From Symbiodinium natans (lineage: Eukaryota; Sar; Dinophyceae; Suessiales; Symbiodiniaceae), in the NCBI GenBank assembly GCA_905221605.1, contig CAJNDS010000746.1, positions 643,461 through 707,460 of the forward strand: a stretch of 64,000 nucleotides of DNA, given 5' to 3'. The notes beneath the pieces were generated by a model. It was not told where the DNA came from. It did not search any database and saw only the letters and a program-made list of their open reading frames with translations. The translations under genes and the position numbers were made by a program. Shown here piece by piece: positions 36,845 through 46,993 of the stretch. Every line of letters begins with the position of its first letter. The first letter of the stretch is position 1.

Positions 36845-36915
36845 GCATTTCCTCGCAGGACATGACTTCGTCTTCTGCAGAGAATGGCTTCGACGATTCC
36901 ACGATTGAAATTCTG
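36845..36915 (-). CDS. Candidate exon, strand not certain
   Basis: Minus reads SRISIVESSKPFSAEDEVMS then CEEM with donor ATGC/gtttaggg. Plus reads DMTSSSAENGFDDSTIEILL with a good acceptor (tttcctcgcag/G) and donor TAC/gtttaggg. The arrays supply a GT on either strand. Minus is preferred from neighbours. Confidence 0.45.
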
Positions 36916-37454
36916 CTTTACGTTTAGGGTGCTTAGGGTCGAGGGTTTAGGGTTTAGGGTTTGGTTCAATCCCTAATTGAACCCTAAACCCTAGACCCTA
37001 ACCCAGCTTGGGTTAAAGGTACCCCAAAAGGCCCTGGCCTAGAGTAACTCTCAAGCTTGTGGTCTGTTCGACCTCGGGGTGGGAGGCTTACGGGTTTAGG
37101 GTTTGGGATTTAGGGTGAGGGCTGGCCCAATGAGCCTTGAGACGGCCTTATCGGTCACCTTATTCTGGGCTTTCCTTCGTGCAGGGCCCCTTATAAGGTC
37201 CTAATACTTCCAAGCATCCCACCCGAAAACCCTAAGCCTTCAACCCTGAATGTTTCGGAGTTCCGAAGCTTACCTGACTTAACTCAACCCTAAACCCTAA
37301 ACCCTAAACCCTGAACCCTGAACCCTGAACCCTGAACCCTGAACCCTGAACCCTGAACCCTAAACCCTAACCCTAAACCCTAAACCCTAAACCCTAAACC
37401 CTAAACCCTAAAGCCTAAACCCTAAAGCCTAAACCCCTCCCTCCCCCCCAGCAC

Positions 37455-37498
37455 CTATCGAAGCGCTTCTTGTCAAGGGTGGTGACCAGGATTTGGGC
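37455..37498 (-). CDS. Candidate exon AQILVTTLDKKRFD
   Basis: Acceptor gctcgag/G, donor GATAG/gtgctgg. Good splice sites on both sides and a clear frame. Family not recognised. Confidence 0.58.
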
Positions 37499-37651
37499 CT
37501 CGAGCAATTTGGGGCTTAGGTTTTAGGGTTTAGGGCCTAACCCTTAACCCCCTAAACTCTAAACCCTAAACCCTAGACCCTAAACCCTAAACCCCTAGGG
37601 TGAGCTGCTGTTCAGGATTTGGGTCTTCGACTGTAGGACATGGCTTTTGTA

Positions 37652-37977
37652 CAGAGGGGGGGGGGGGGGGGGCGGGGGGGGGGGGGGGGGCGCGGGGGGG
37701 GGGGGGGGGGGGGGGCGGGGGGGGGGGGGGGCGGAACGGGGGGGGGGGGGCGGGGGGGGGGGGCGGGGGGTGGGCGGGGGGGGGGGGGGGGGGGGGCGGG
37801 GGGGGGGGGCGGGGGGGGCGGGTTGAGGGCGGGGGGGGGGGGGGGGGGGGGCGGGGGGGGGGGCGGGGGGGGGGCGGGGGGGGGGCGGGGGGGGGGCGGG
37901 GGGGGGGCGGGGGGGGGGCGGGGGGGGGGGGCGGGGGGGGGGGCGGGGGGGGGGGCGGGGGGGGGGAGGGGGGGGGG
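37652..37977 (+). repeat. G-run tract with spaced C
   Basis: About 325 bp of G runs (mostly 8-12) separated by single C. Poly-Pro and poly-Gly open frames here are not genes. Confidence 0.95.
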
Positions 37978-38171
37978 TTCTCTTCTTTAAACTGGGCAAA
38001 TGCTAGCAAGCCCAACTTCAAACTGGCAAATGCCAAGCCTAAACCCTAAACCCTAAACCCTAAACCCTAAACCCTAAACCCTAAACCCTAAACCCCAAAC
38101 CCTAAACCCTAAACCCTAAACCCCAACCCTTGAACCTATCCGAAACGGACCAGCATGCACCGGCCCATAAC

Positions 38172-38213
38172 CAGGCGTGCGATGCCGAGCCGTCATTCCA
38201 AGTCTCCAGGCGG
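38172..38213 (-). CDS. Candidate exon RLETWNDGSASHAW
   Basis: Acceptor aaccttgag, donor gttatgg. Short high-GC3 frame between two array blocks (38041-38125 and 38248-38345). Confidence 0.5.
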
Positions 38214-38748
38214 CTCAAGGTTTCACAAGAGTTTGAGGGTCGAAGGGTTTAGGGTTTAGGGCTTACGGCTTAGGGTTTACGGTTTAGGGTTTAGGGTTTA
38301 GGGTTTAGGGCTTGTTGTCAGGGCTTAGGGTTTAGGGTTTATGTAGGGTTTAGGGTTTGCTTTTTAGGGTTTGGTTCATAAGAATTTGAAGGTCGAAGGG
38401 TTTGGTACAAGGGTTTAGGGTTTAGGGTTTAGGGACAGACTCACCAGAGTTTGAGGGTCAAGGGTTTGTTATGGGCTCGGGGTTTGAGAGTCTATGCTAG
38501 GGTTCCGGGTTTAGGATTCCTACCCTAAGCCCTAAACCCTAAACCCTAAACCCTAAACCCTAAACCCTAAACCCTAAACCCTAAACCAGCTATTGGCGGA
38601 GTAACCCTAAGGGGTTCCTATATAGTAGCCCAAGTATATACTATACAGGTACGTGGATCCTTAGGGTAAGTTTCTTAGAGGTTTAGGAACCCTAAACCCT
38701 AAACATTAAACCCCTAAACCCCTGAACCCTAAACCCTAAACCCTAAAC

Positions 38749-38827
38749 CCTCTCCCTGCCGCCGATGTGCCAGCGTGCAAGCTTGATCTTTCGGGAGCGT
38801 GGCGCAGTCGGTGGGGTAGTTGTCCAC
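38749..38827 (-). CDS. Candidate exon VDNYPTDCATLPKDQACTLA
   Basis: Acceptor gcgcgaaag/G. The donor is supplied by the array, AGAGG/gtttaggg. Two other frames are also open, but this one has the best codons. Confidence 0.5.
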
Positions 38828-39074
38828 CTTTCGCGCACGCGCGTTGCGGCTTCTAAACGCCTACTTAGATTAAGGAGTTTATCCCACCCTCACTTTGGTA
38901 GCAAGTTACCTCTTAGATAGCAGGCAGGTTAGGTAATCCCCTCCCCCTAATGTTGGACCTGCTTTAATAATGTAACCCCCCCCCCCAAACAGTCGCGACC
39001 CTGAATAAAAAAGACCCCAAACAGTCAGGCAGAGGAGGGGTCCGGAGCCCGGAGGCCTCCCTAAGCTACCCCCC

Positions 39075-39715
39075 GACCCTGGAAAGGTCGAGGCTTCAGG
39101 CTTCAAGTATCCCTTCTTCTCGAGAAAGCTTATGCCTTCCTGAAAACCGAAGGACTGAGCCCCGGGCCCCGGGAGACTTGCATTATAGCGGGCCCCCAAA
39201 CAAAGGTATTAAAGTGTGTCCGGAGGCCTCCGTAAGGTACCCCCTTTCCGGATATGATTCGCCTATGGAATCATCTAGTTTTAAGTAAGGCATTTATAAA
39301 GAAAAGGCGCCCTGAAAAAAGAAGATTGTCGGAGATCCTGGACAGGTCGAGGCTTCAGGCTTCAAGTATCCCTCCTTCTCGAGAAAGCTTATGCCTTCCT
39401 GCAAACCGAAGGACTGAGCCCCTGGCCCCGGGAGACTTGCATTATAGCGGGCCCCCAAACAAAGGTATTAAAGTGTGTCCGGAGGCCTCCGTAAGGTACC
39501 CCCTTTTCCGGATATGATTCGCCTATGGAATCATCTAGTTTTAAGTAAGGAATTTATAAAGAAAAGGCGCCCTGAAAAAAGAAGATTGTCGCAGATCCTG
39601 GACCAGTCGAGGCTTCAGGCTTCAAGTATCTCTCCTTCTCGAGAAAGCTTATGCCTTCCTGAACCCCTCAAAAAAACAGTCACGGCCCGAAAACTTTTCA
39701 TTATAGCGGACCTCC
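39075..39715 (+). repeat. 259-bp tandem repeat, about 2.5 copies
   Basis: cattatagcgggcccccaaa recurs at 39181 and 39440. The third copy diverges after 39662. Confidence 0.9.
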
Positions 39716-39980
39716 AAAACAAAGGGTCCAGATCCTGAATAGCCGAAAAACTTTTCATAATAGCGGCCCCCTAGAATATTGCAGGTGCAACATTAATATT
39801 TAACCCCCCCCCCCTACCCCCCCAATACTAAAGACCAGAACCCCAAAGAATGGGAGTTTGGGTTTAGGGTTTAGGGTTTAGGGTTTAGGGTTTAGGGTTT
39901 AGGGTTTAGGGTTTAGGGTTTAGGGTTTAGGGTTTAGGGTTTAGGGTTTAGGGCTAGGGTTTAGGCGGTTTAGGGTTTAG

Positions 39981-40060
39981 GGCTAGACCCAGGAGTAACC
40001 TAGGAATAAAAAGGGTGCCCTTTTGGGCTTTAAAGGGGATGATAAGTAATCCCAACCCAA
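39981..40060. mobile_element. Dispersed hairpin family (GACCCAGGAGTAACC type)
   Basis: Shares tagacccaggagtaacctag and aagggtgcccttttgg with copies near 8798-8915, 10494-10605, 29274-29390, 47100-47310, 47813-47930, 57780-57890 and 58410-58515. In full copies the end reads ggcctactctgggtc, an inverted repeat of the start. Confidence 0.7.
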
Positions 40061-40369
40061 ACTCCGGATCCTGGCTACTTTCCGTGCAGGTTATCTAACA
40101 ATCCTGTCTTGGGATGAAAACCTACACAAAACGCAAGGTTGGGGAGGGGGGCTGCTTCTTTCGCCATGGTTTGGATGGAAAGAAAGCTACACACCGCTGG
40201 GCATTTCTTTGTGCAGCCTACGCAGTGCTCAGCGTATAGGGTTCAGGAGTTAGGGTGGCGGTTTGGGAGCAGCTGGTGATACATGAAGTTCTGGTGCCAT
40301 GTCAACCAACCTTGCTCTTTCCTTCGACCCGAGATATCCTGACCCAACACGGCAATGGCACCAACTGGC

Positions 40370-40900
40370 GGTTTTTCAAACTTTTCTAAATTTTTTAAAC
40401 TTCGCATTTTTCGCCTTCCCGGTGGAAGTGTTTCTTCAATATTTTCCAATATTCAATTTTCCAAACTTTTCAGACAACAAACTTGACGAGCTGGAAAAGC
40501 TTGAAAATGGAAAATGGTTAATGCCACGGGGAAGGCGAAACAGTCTTAAAAAGTTTGAGAACTTTGGACAGATTGAAAAACCGATTTGTCAAACCATTCA
40601 AACTCTTCAAACGTTTACAACAAAAAGATAGACAAGATTGAAAACAGTTTGAAAAGCGGTATCATCAGACTTTGCAAACTTTTCAAACCTTTTTGCCTTA
40701 CCCGTGGAATTCTGTACTTTCCGTAGTTTTATTTTTTCAATCTTTTTGTATAAAAAGTTTGAAAAATTGCAAAGCGCTTTCAAACTTTTCAAAAACTCTC
40801 AAACTTTGTCAGACAAAAAATTGGAAAATTGAAAACATGGGAAAATGGTTAATGCCACCGGGAAGGCGAAAAAGCTTTAAACAAAGCAAAAAGTGAGAAA
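40370..40900. repeat. AT-rich direct and inverted repeats
   Basis: aatggttaatgccac followed by ggggaaggcga or cgggaaggcga occurs near 40515 and 40848; tcgccttcccggtgg at 40409 is its inverse. Many caaacttttc units between. Confidence 0.75.
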
Positions 40901-41654
40901 GACCGCGTTTTCAAACTGTCCAACCTTGAATTATCTTATTAAATTTAAGGGGGCTGGCCTGGAGCCAGACACCTTCAGCTAGTATATTAGTTAAATTAGT
41001 TCTTTCAAGTTTTCCACTTTTGAAGACTTGTTTAAGGTGACTAATTTACATTGGCCGGAATCAGACGGAATAAATGAGTTTCATAATAGAGGCGGAAATG
41101 AAGCGCAAAGACGAACGCAAACCGCCATTGACCGCTCAGCGAATGACATGACATCCTTCTGTTGGCACCCTAATGTCCCTATTGATGGAGCTGGAAATAG
41201 TGGTTGAACGTAACCTCTTGTAATTGTATCACCGCCCCAACCCGAAGATCCTAACTTCGAACAACCGTGTCGTCCCTGTGTTCACAAGAGTCCATAGTGT
41301 TCGAAGGGTCTCAAGGTGTGATGGGCGAACAAGGCTGTGGAACAAGACTGAGAAAGGGCCAAGTGAACACAACTTTGGTACCAAGGGAACGAACTTCCTG
41401 TCTTCACTCACTTCTTTAATACGGTCATCTGGTTCGCTCGTCTGGTTCGTGCTTCACGGGGTTCAGTCCTAGGGACAGAGGTTCATTCATCAAATAGACC
41501 CTAAACGATCCTAACGGTCCCACGTACGTGAAAACATTCATATATATATATATATATGTGTATATATCTATATGTATATATCTTATTGCGTGCTCCCTGC
41601 AGTAGACCCGAAACCCTAAACCCCCAACCCGAAAACCCTCCACCCCTTGAGCAC

Positions 41655-41718
41655 CAAGAAGAGAAGAAGCGTGGCCTTGTCAGAGTCCAACTCCTCCTTA
41701 AAGCAATCGTAGCAATAC
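41655..41718 (-). CDS. Candidate exon YCYDCFKEELDSDKATLLLF
   Basis: Clear coding frame with a CxxC pair (YCYDC). Acceptor ctccgag/G, donor gtgctca. Family not recognised. Confidence 0.58.
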
Positions 41719-41994
41719 CTCGGAGCTTGCCCTGAGCTCTAAACCCTAAACCCTAAACCCTAAACCCTAAACCCTTGGGGTTGAGGGCCTTTGGGAGTCG
41801 GGCTTTGGGGGGGGGGGAGGGGCTTCGGATTCTGGGCTTTAAGGCGATGTAGGGTGCAAGGTTAGAGAACCCTAAACCCGAGATTCAAATCCAGCTGAGA
41901 GCTGAGTCCTTGGGCTTAGGGTTTAGGGTTTAGGGTTTAGGGTTTAGAGTTTAGGGTTTAGGGTTTAGGGTTTAGGGTTTAGGGTGAGGGTCAC

Positions 41995-42045
41995 GCTGCC
42001 CGCATCTAAGTCCACCGACGATGCCGGCCAGTGAAGGAAACCACA
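41995..42045 (-). CDS. Candidate exon WFPSLAGIVGGLRCGQ
   Basis: Acceptor aaccaaag, donor gtgaccc. Sense-strand flanks are TTTAGGG-type upstream and CCCTAAA downstream, opposite to most exons. Phase does not fit the preceding island. Confidence 0.38.
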
Positions 42046-42228
42046 CTTTGGTTTTGGGGATGAGGGTGCAGAGTTGAGGGAACCCAAAACCCAAAACCCT
42101 AAACCCCAAAACCCTAAACCCCAAACCTTAAACCCTAAACCCAAAACCCTAAGCCCTGAACCCTGTATCCCTAAACCCTAGCCCGAAGCCCGAAGCCCTA
42201 AACCCTGCGGGTTCAGGGAGTTCAAAAC

Positions 42229-42270
42229 GCCAGCCCAAACAAACAGAGGGCTCCCGCCACAATGCAACAG
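42229..42270 (-). CDS. Candidate membrane-span exon
   Basis: Encodes CCIVAGALCLFGLA, a probable transmembrane stretch. Acceptor gcctaag, donor gttttga. Just outside lies a TTTAGGG array on the plus-right side. Confidence 0.48.
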
Positions 42271-42524
42271 CTTAGGCTTTGGGGTTTAGGGTTTAGGCTT
42301 TGGGGTTTAGGGTTTAGGGTTTAGGGTTTAGGGTTTAGGGTTTGGGGATTAGGGTGTAGGGTTTAGGGGCGTAGGTTGTTTTCGTCCCTAAAGCCTAAAT
42401 CGACCCTCAGCGATTTCTCAAAAGCCAGGTTAGGTGCCTAAACGGCCTACACCCTAAACCCTAAACCCTAAACCCAAACCCTAAACCCTCTCTACCATAT
42501 ATATTTAAACCTTAATTGTATTTT

Positions 42525-42940
42525 CAAAATTTGGCCGCTTTATTTTCAGAATTTGGCCGCTTTATTTTCAGAATTTGGCCGCTTTATTTTCAGAATTTGG
42601 CCGCTTTATTTTCAGAATGAGCCAAAATCAAGTCAAAGGCTAATTGAATTTCAGAATTTGGCCGCTTTATTTTCAGAATTTTGCCGCTTTATTTTCAGAA
42701 TTTGGCCGCTTTATTTTCAGAATTTGGCCGCTTTATTTTCAGAAATTGGCCGCTTCAGAATTTGGCCGCTTTATTTTCAGAATTTGGCCGCTTTATTTTC
42801 AGAATTTGGCCGCTTTATTTTCAGAATTTGGCCGTTTTATTTTCAGAATTTGGCCGCTTTATTTTCAGAATTTGGCCGCTTCCGAATTTGGCCGCTTTAT
42901 TTTCAGAATTTGGCCGCTTTATTTTCAGAATTTGGCCGTT
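42525..42940 (+). repeat. 22-bp satellite
   Basis: About 18 copies of gaatttggccgctttatttt plus ca, some shortened. It gives three overlapping open frames because 22 is not a multiple of three. Confidence 0.93.
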
Positions 42941-43100
42941 TTTGGCTTTCTCAATGTAGTGGGATTCTCTGGGTGGGTGGGTGTTATATCCGAGCCGTAA
43001 ATAAAGCTTAACCATAAAGCTGCTCGACCGGGAGTGCTGAACCCTAAACCCTAAACCCTAAACCCTAAACCCCAGGCCCGAAATAGCGGTCCGCAGTCAC

Positions 43101-43153
43101 GTGTGTGCCTCGGGCACACTGGCACGTCGCTGTTCACTCCCCGGCTGCGGGCC
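43101..43153 (-). CDS. Candidate exon
   Basis: Two frames look coding; phase from the previous exon selects GPQPGSEQRRASVPEAH. Acceptor gagattag/G, donor gtgactg. Confidence 0.45.
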
Positions 43154-43276
43154 CTAATCTCACAACTGATCCAGCACGACTAAACCCTAAGCCCTAAGCC
43201 CTAAGCCCTAAGCCCTAAGCCCTAAACCCTAAACCCTAAACCCTAAACCCTAAACCCTAAGCCCTAAGCCGTAAGC

Positions 43277-43401
43277 CTTGCAGCTGCGCGACTGACTGTC
43301 AAGATTTCCGAACACTGCTCCGAGAATCTGCGGCGACGCTTCGCGGTGCCTCCGGCCTCCGGTTCCTCGCATTTCCCAAAGCCGCTCCACGATTGTGGGC
43401 G
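43277..43401 (-). CDS. Candidate exon, 125 nt
   Basis: Encodes APTIVERLWEMRGTGGRRHR and on to ILGAVFGNLDSQSRSCK without a stop. Acceptor gttgtcctcag, GC donor (gcttac). Flanked by CCCTAAA/CCCTAAG arrays on both sides. Family not recognised. Confidence 0.6.
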
Positions 43402-43507
43402 CTGAGGACAACCCTAAACCCTAAACCCTAAACCCTAAACCCTAAACCCTAAAAGCCTGGCCAGCGCACAAGCAGCCATCTAAGAGGAACTCGGGAGCTT
43501 GAAGAAG

Positions 43508-43657
43508 TATAGGGTTCTTCAGGGAGGGGGGGTTCAAGGGGGGGTAGGCAACCCAAGGTGCCCTTGTACTGACCACTAGTCCCTAAGGCTCCCTAAGCTT
43601 CCATAAAGTTCCCGAGGTACCTACCCCCCAAGAACCCCCCTCCCTGAAGAACCGTAT
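43508..43657. mobile_element. 150-bp palindrome
   Basis: tatagggttcttcagggagg at one end, cctccctgaagaaccgtat at the other, with matching ggggggtagg / cctacccccc inside. A half copy is at 45854-45900. Confidence 0.75.
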
Positions 43658-43666
43658 AAGGTATGC

Positions 43667-43721
43667 CCTGAGCGCCCGGCTCTATCAGCCTCACGCTGAC
43701 ATCCATGTCTCCGGCCAGCTC
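43667..43721 (-). CDS. Candidate exon ELAGDMDVSVRLIEPGAQ
   Basis: Acceptor gagcagag/G, GC donor (gcatac). One leftover base fits the next island at 43277-43401. Family not recognised. Confidence 0.55.
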
Positions 43722-43734
43722 CTCTGCTCAATGT

Positions 43735-43828
43735 ACCTTATTATTATATACTTGGGCCTTAAAGTACCTCCTATACAGGGCCTTTAAGGCCTAAGTATAT
43801 AATAGTTAGGTACATGGACCCTTAGGGT
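43735..43828. mobile_element. Palindrome of the GTACATGGACCCTTAGGG group
   Basis: gtaccttattattatatac near one end, gtatataatagttaggtac near the other. The end ggtacatggacccttaggg recurs near 4070, 25960 and 38650. Confidence 0.68.
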
Positions 43829-43839
43829 GCGCCATGAAA

Positions 43840-44020
43840 TTTGGCATCTGCTGCAATGCTGGATCGAAGGATTCTGGAGTCGTCCCGACCCATGCAGGAG
43901 AGTGGTTGGCGGAGGGTCAGGCGTCACTTGCACGAACCAGTTTGCATCAGGCCTTTGGGAGCCTCGACGCCTAGATGGGGTGCAGAGACAACTCTCGTGC
44001 GCGCAACGGCCCTGGCGACG
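43840..44020. CDS. Coding-like island, strand ambiguous
   Basis: About 180 bp open on both strands. Minus reads FVQVTPDPPPTTLLHGSGRL...; plus reads EWLAEGQASLARTSLHQAFG up to a stop. The minus strand is favoured by neighbours. GT donor at gttcgtgc (minus) after GATGCAAACTG. Confidence 0.35.
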
Positions 44021-44372
44021 AAATGAACCCTAAATTGCATTAGCCCGGTACTACTATAAGTCCCATTCAGGTGTGTGAGCCATAACCATTCTAGGGTTCA
44101 TTCGGGAACCCTAATCCTGAACCCTTAACCAAATCCTAAACCTTACGAAGCACTGAGCCCCAAACCCTTACCCCCCAACATCCCCAAACCACCCTACTAA
44201 ATCCCCCAAAAACGCAAACCCCCCACCCCCCACCCCTGCCCCCTAGCAAAACCCTAAACCCCAAACCCTAAAACCCCCTGAAACCCCAAACCCCAAACCC
44301 TGCCCTGCCCCCAAAAAAAGGCCCTTCCCCCCTTCACCCCTTTCCCCCTCCCCCGGAAGGAAAAACAAAAAC

Positions 44373-44424
44373 TTGGCTCCTCGAAGGTTCGCTTGACCTT
44401 CTCGGCCCCGCCAACCACTTCGAC
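44373..44424 (-). CDS. Candidate exon VEVVGGAEKVKRTFEEP
   Basis: High GC3 open frame VEVVGGAEKVKRTFEEP. Acceptor gcggag/G, donor gttttt. The exon may start 11 nt earlier (acceptor acaaag). Family not recognised. Confidence 0.55.
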
Positions 44425-44769
44425 CTCCGCAATGGCTTTGTAGACCCTAAACCCTAAACCCTAAATCCTAAACCCTAAACCCTAAACCCTAAACCCTAAA
44501 CCCTAAACCCTAAACCCTAAATTCGAAACCCTTGGGTGCGGCTTTAGGGTTTAGGGTTTCAAGGTTCTGGGGCTTGCGGCTGCTTAGTTGGGTGCAAGGC
44601 TTAGGGTTTAGGGTTTAGGGTTTAGGGTTTAGGGTTTAGGGTTTAGGGTTTAGGGTTTAGGGTTTAGGGTTCAGGGTTTTGGTTTCGGGCTTTCGGCTTG
44701 GGCAGGCCTAGGGGTTGAAGCACTTAGGCGCTTCGTGCTTTAGGTTTGGGGCTTTAGGTTTTCGGGTTC

Positions 44770-44993
44770 CCTAAACCCTAAACCCTAAACCCTAAACCCC
44801 AAACCCTAAACCCTAAACCCTAAACCCTAAACCCTAAACCCTAAACCCTAAACCCTAAACCCTAAACCCTAAACCCTAAACCCTAAACCCTAAACCCTAA
44901 ACCCTAAACCCTAAACCCTAAACCCTAAACCCCAAACCCTAAACCCTAAACCCTAAACCCTAAACCCTAAACCCTAAACCCTAAACCCTAAAC
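44770..44993 (+). repeat. CCCTAAA array, about 31 units
   Basis: Near-perfect array ending in a (GA)n microsatellite at 44996-45021. Confidence 0.95.
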
Positions 44994-45245
44994 CGAGAGA
45001 GAGAGAGAGAGAGAGAGAGAGCATGTAGGGTTCTTGCGGGGTTGCACAGGGGAGTTTGGGGCCCTTCAAAGACCTCATATTGATGTGGGTCCTTGTACCG
45101 GGGCTCATTATCCTGCATATTTGGGGGTATACTACCCCTGCGGGAAACCCTAAACCCTAAACCCTAAACCCTAAACCCTAAACCCTAAACCCTAAACCCT
45201 AAACCCTAAACCCTAAACCCGATAATAACCATAGCCCCCCAGGTC

Positions 45246-45293
45246 TGGCTGCCTCGTCGTCGTAGACCCTGAGCGCTCAAGGGAGTGATGAGG
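45246..45293 (-). CDS. Candidate exon (gene B?)
   Basis: Sixteen codons, PHHSLERSGSTTTRQP, phase 0 both sides. Acceptor cccgaag, GA donor. Flanked by heptamer arrays on both sides. Family not recognised. Confidence 0.38.
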
Positions 45294-45663
45294 CTTCGGG
45301 GTCGGAGGTTGAAGGTTGAAGAGAGTTTAGGGTTTAGGGTTTAGGGTTCAGGGTTTAGGGTTTAGGGTTTGGGGTTTGGGTTTAGGGTTTAGGGTTTGGG
45401 GGTTTAGGAATCTAAGGGTAGTGGCAAGGTCCCATAGTATGCGGGGACCCCTTATATACCCCGAAAATACCCTACACAACCCAAAGGCCCATACTCCAAA
45501 ACCCTTCCAAGAAGGTAAGGGACAATGTAAAGGGACCCTGTCACTACACTTAGATAGAAGGGGAGGGGCCGCCAAGAGCGCTGCGCGTGTGTGGTCGCAC
45601 AATCGCATCACGGCGTTCCTGGGGTGCCTTGGTGTGAATATCCTGCCCATCATGGGCCTCATG

Positions 45664-45833
45664 GAGCGGTTTAGGGTTTAGGGTTTAGGGTTAGGGTTTA
45701 GGGTTTAGGGTTTAGGGTTTAGGGTTTAGGGTTTAGGTTTAGGGTTTAGGGTTTAGGGTTTAGGGTTTAGGGTTTAGGGTTTAGGGTTTAGGGTTTAGGG
45801 TTTAGGGTTTAGGGTTTAGGGTTTAGGGTTTAG
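45664..45833 (+). repeat. TTTAGGG array
   Basis: About 24 units with two single-base slips. It begins at GAGCG/gtttaggg next to a coding-like island (45560-45668) that is open on both strands. Confidence 0.93.
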
Positions 45834-46035
45834 GATTACAGCTAAGGTTAAAGGATTCCTCAGGGAGGGGGGGTTGAAGGGGGGTAGGTACCTTAGGGAA
45901 CCTTAGGGAAGCTTCGGGAGCCCTGAGGGCCCAGCAACCTTTGGAGGGTTTAGGGTTTAGGGTTTAGGGTTTAGGGTTTAGGGTTTAGGGTTTAGGGTTG
46001 GGCGTGATTTGGGGCTCGGACCCAATCCCACCCAC

Positions 46036-46088
46036 CGTCTCAGCGCCCCGCCACTGAACGAACTCGTCGAACTCAATCTCAGCAGGTT
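46036..46088 (-). CDS. Gene B exon d, EF-hand exiting half
   Basis: Encodes EPAEIEFDEFVQWRGAET when joined to exon c. IEFDEF is a typical second half of an EF-hand (hydrophobic position 8, Glu at position 12). Acceptor ggttcag, donor gtgggt. Joined to exon c the loop is longer than canonical, so calcium binding is doubtful. An alternative acceptor is 11 nt downstream. Confidence 0.6.
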
Positions 46089-46694
46089 CTGAACCACTCG
46101 AAAGCTAGCTGGCTAAAATTGAGGCTCTACATCCTAAATCCCCAAAATGAGACCTCGATCGGATGTTGGTTTCGGGCTTACAAGAATGACCGGGATCTGC
46201 AAAAACGATGCTCGCATGATGGGGTTTGGAAAAGGATTCACATGCTTAGAAGCGTAGTCCCAAACACAGTGGCATAGACCTCTAAGGACAGGAACAGCTG
46301 AACAGGCAAGGAAAGTACAAACACTTTCCATACGCAACGGGGGAGCAGCAAAGGCCACAATCACTCAAAGTTCTCAGCACCACGTGCAATCAAACGAGTC
46401 ATGCAGTCGAGGGGTTCTTGGTTTGAGGCTCAAAACGTCTGAGGGTTGAGGTTCAAGGGTGTGGGGTTTCGTGGCTTCCCCTTCTACAAGTTATAGTTAT
46501 TATTTAACCCTTAACCCTAAACCCTAAACCCCAAACCCTTAAACCCTAAACCCTTAGACCCTAAACCCTGAAACCCTAAATAGGGTTTAGGGGTTCAGGG
46601 TTTTGAACCTTTTTTCACCCTAGAACGCACCCTACAAATCCTTCAAAGGCCTTGAGGATCCCTGAGCTTGTGCAGCACGACGCAAACACTCAAC

Positions 46695-46800
46695 CTAGTT
46701 CATGGTTGGGATAATATTTAAAATTTAAATTTATATTCCCTATAGGGTTTAAGTACCCTTAAACATGTAAAATGTTACCCAACTATGACGAAGCAACCCG
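46695..46800. mobile_element. Dispersed repeat, copy 1
   Basis: ctagttcatggttgggata ... aaaatgttacccaactatga; second copy at 50711-50815 in ARV1 intron 11. Ends are imperfect inverted repeats. Confidence 0.7.
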
Positions 46801-46871
46801 GAACGCGATCCCCTCAACGCTGGAAAAGGTGTAGGGCTGAGTGGGCTTATAGGGTTTGCGGACCAGGGCTT

Positions 46872-46993
46872 ACAGGGTGGGGCCCCCTAGTTATAAGTAG
46901 AGTTATAAGGGCCCTAAATTGGGTTATAAGGACCCTAAGTTAGGTTATAAGTCCCTTAACTACAGTTAGTATAGTAAGGGGGCCCCACCCTGT
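46872..46993. mobile_element. 122-bp palindrome
   Basis: acagggtggggccccct and agggggccccaccctgt form the ends; several ggttataagg-type units inside. Confidence 0.75.

Larger units (their letters stand above)
39720..41640. other. Non-coding stretch
   Basis: TTTAGGG array 39859-39955, an AT-rich repeat pair 40370-40900, then 41000-41500 unique sequence with no convincing frame. Confidence 0.5.

Noticed and set aside
37587-38049. Poly-Pro and poly-Gly open frames of 116-149 codons
   Set aside because: Low-complexity G-run tract; no coding signal.
38795-38870. tRNA-like D-arm start (ggagcgtggcgcagtcggt)
   Set aside because: No T arm; a clear exon frame covers the site.
42553-43011. Open frames of up to 152 codons with FRIWPLYFQ repeats
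   Set aside because: Produced by the 22-bp satellite in all three frames.
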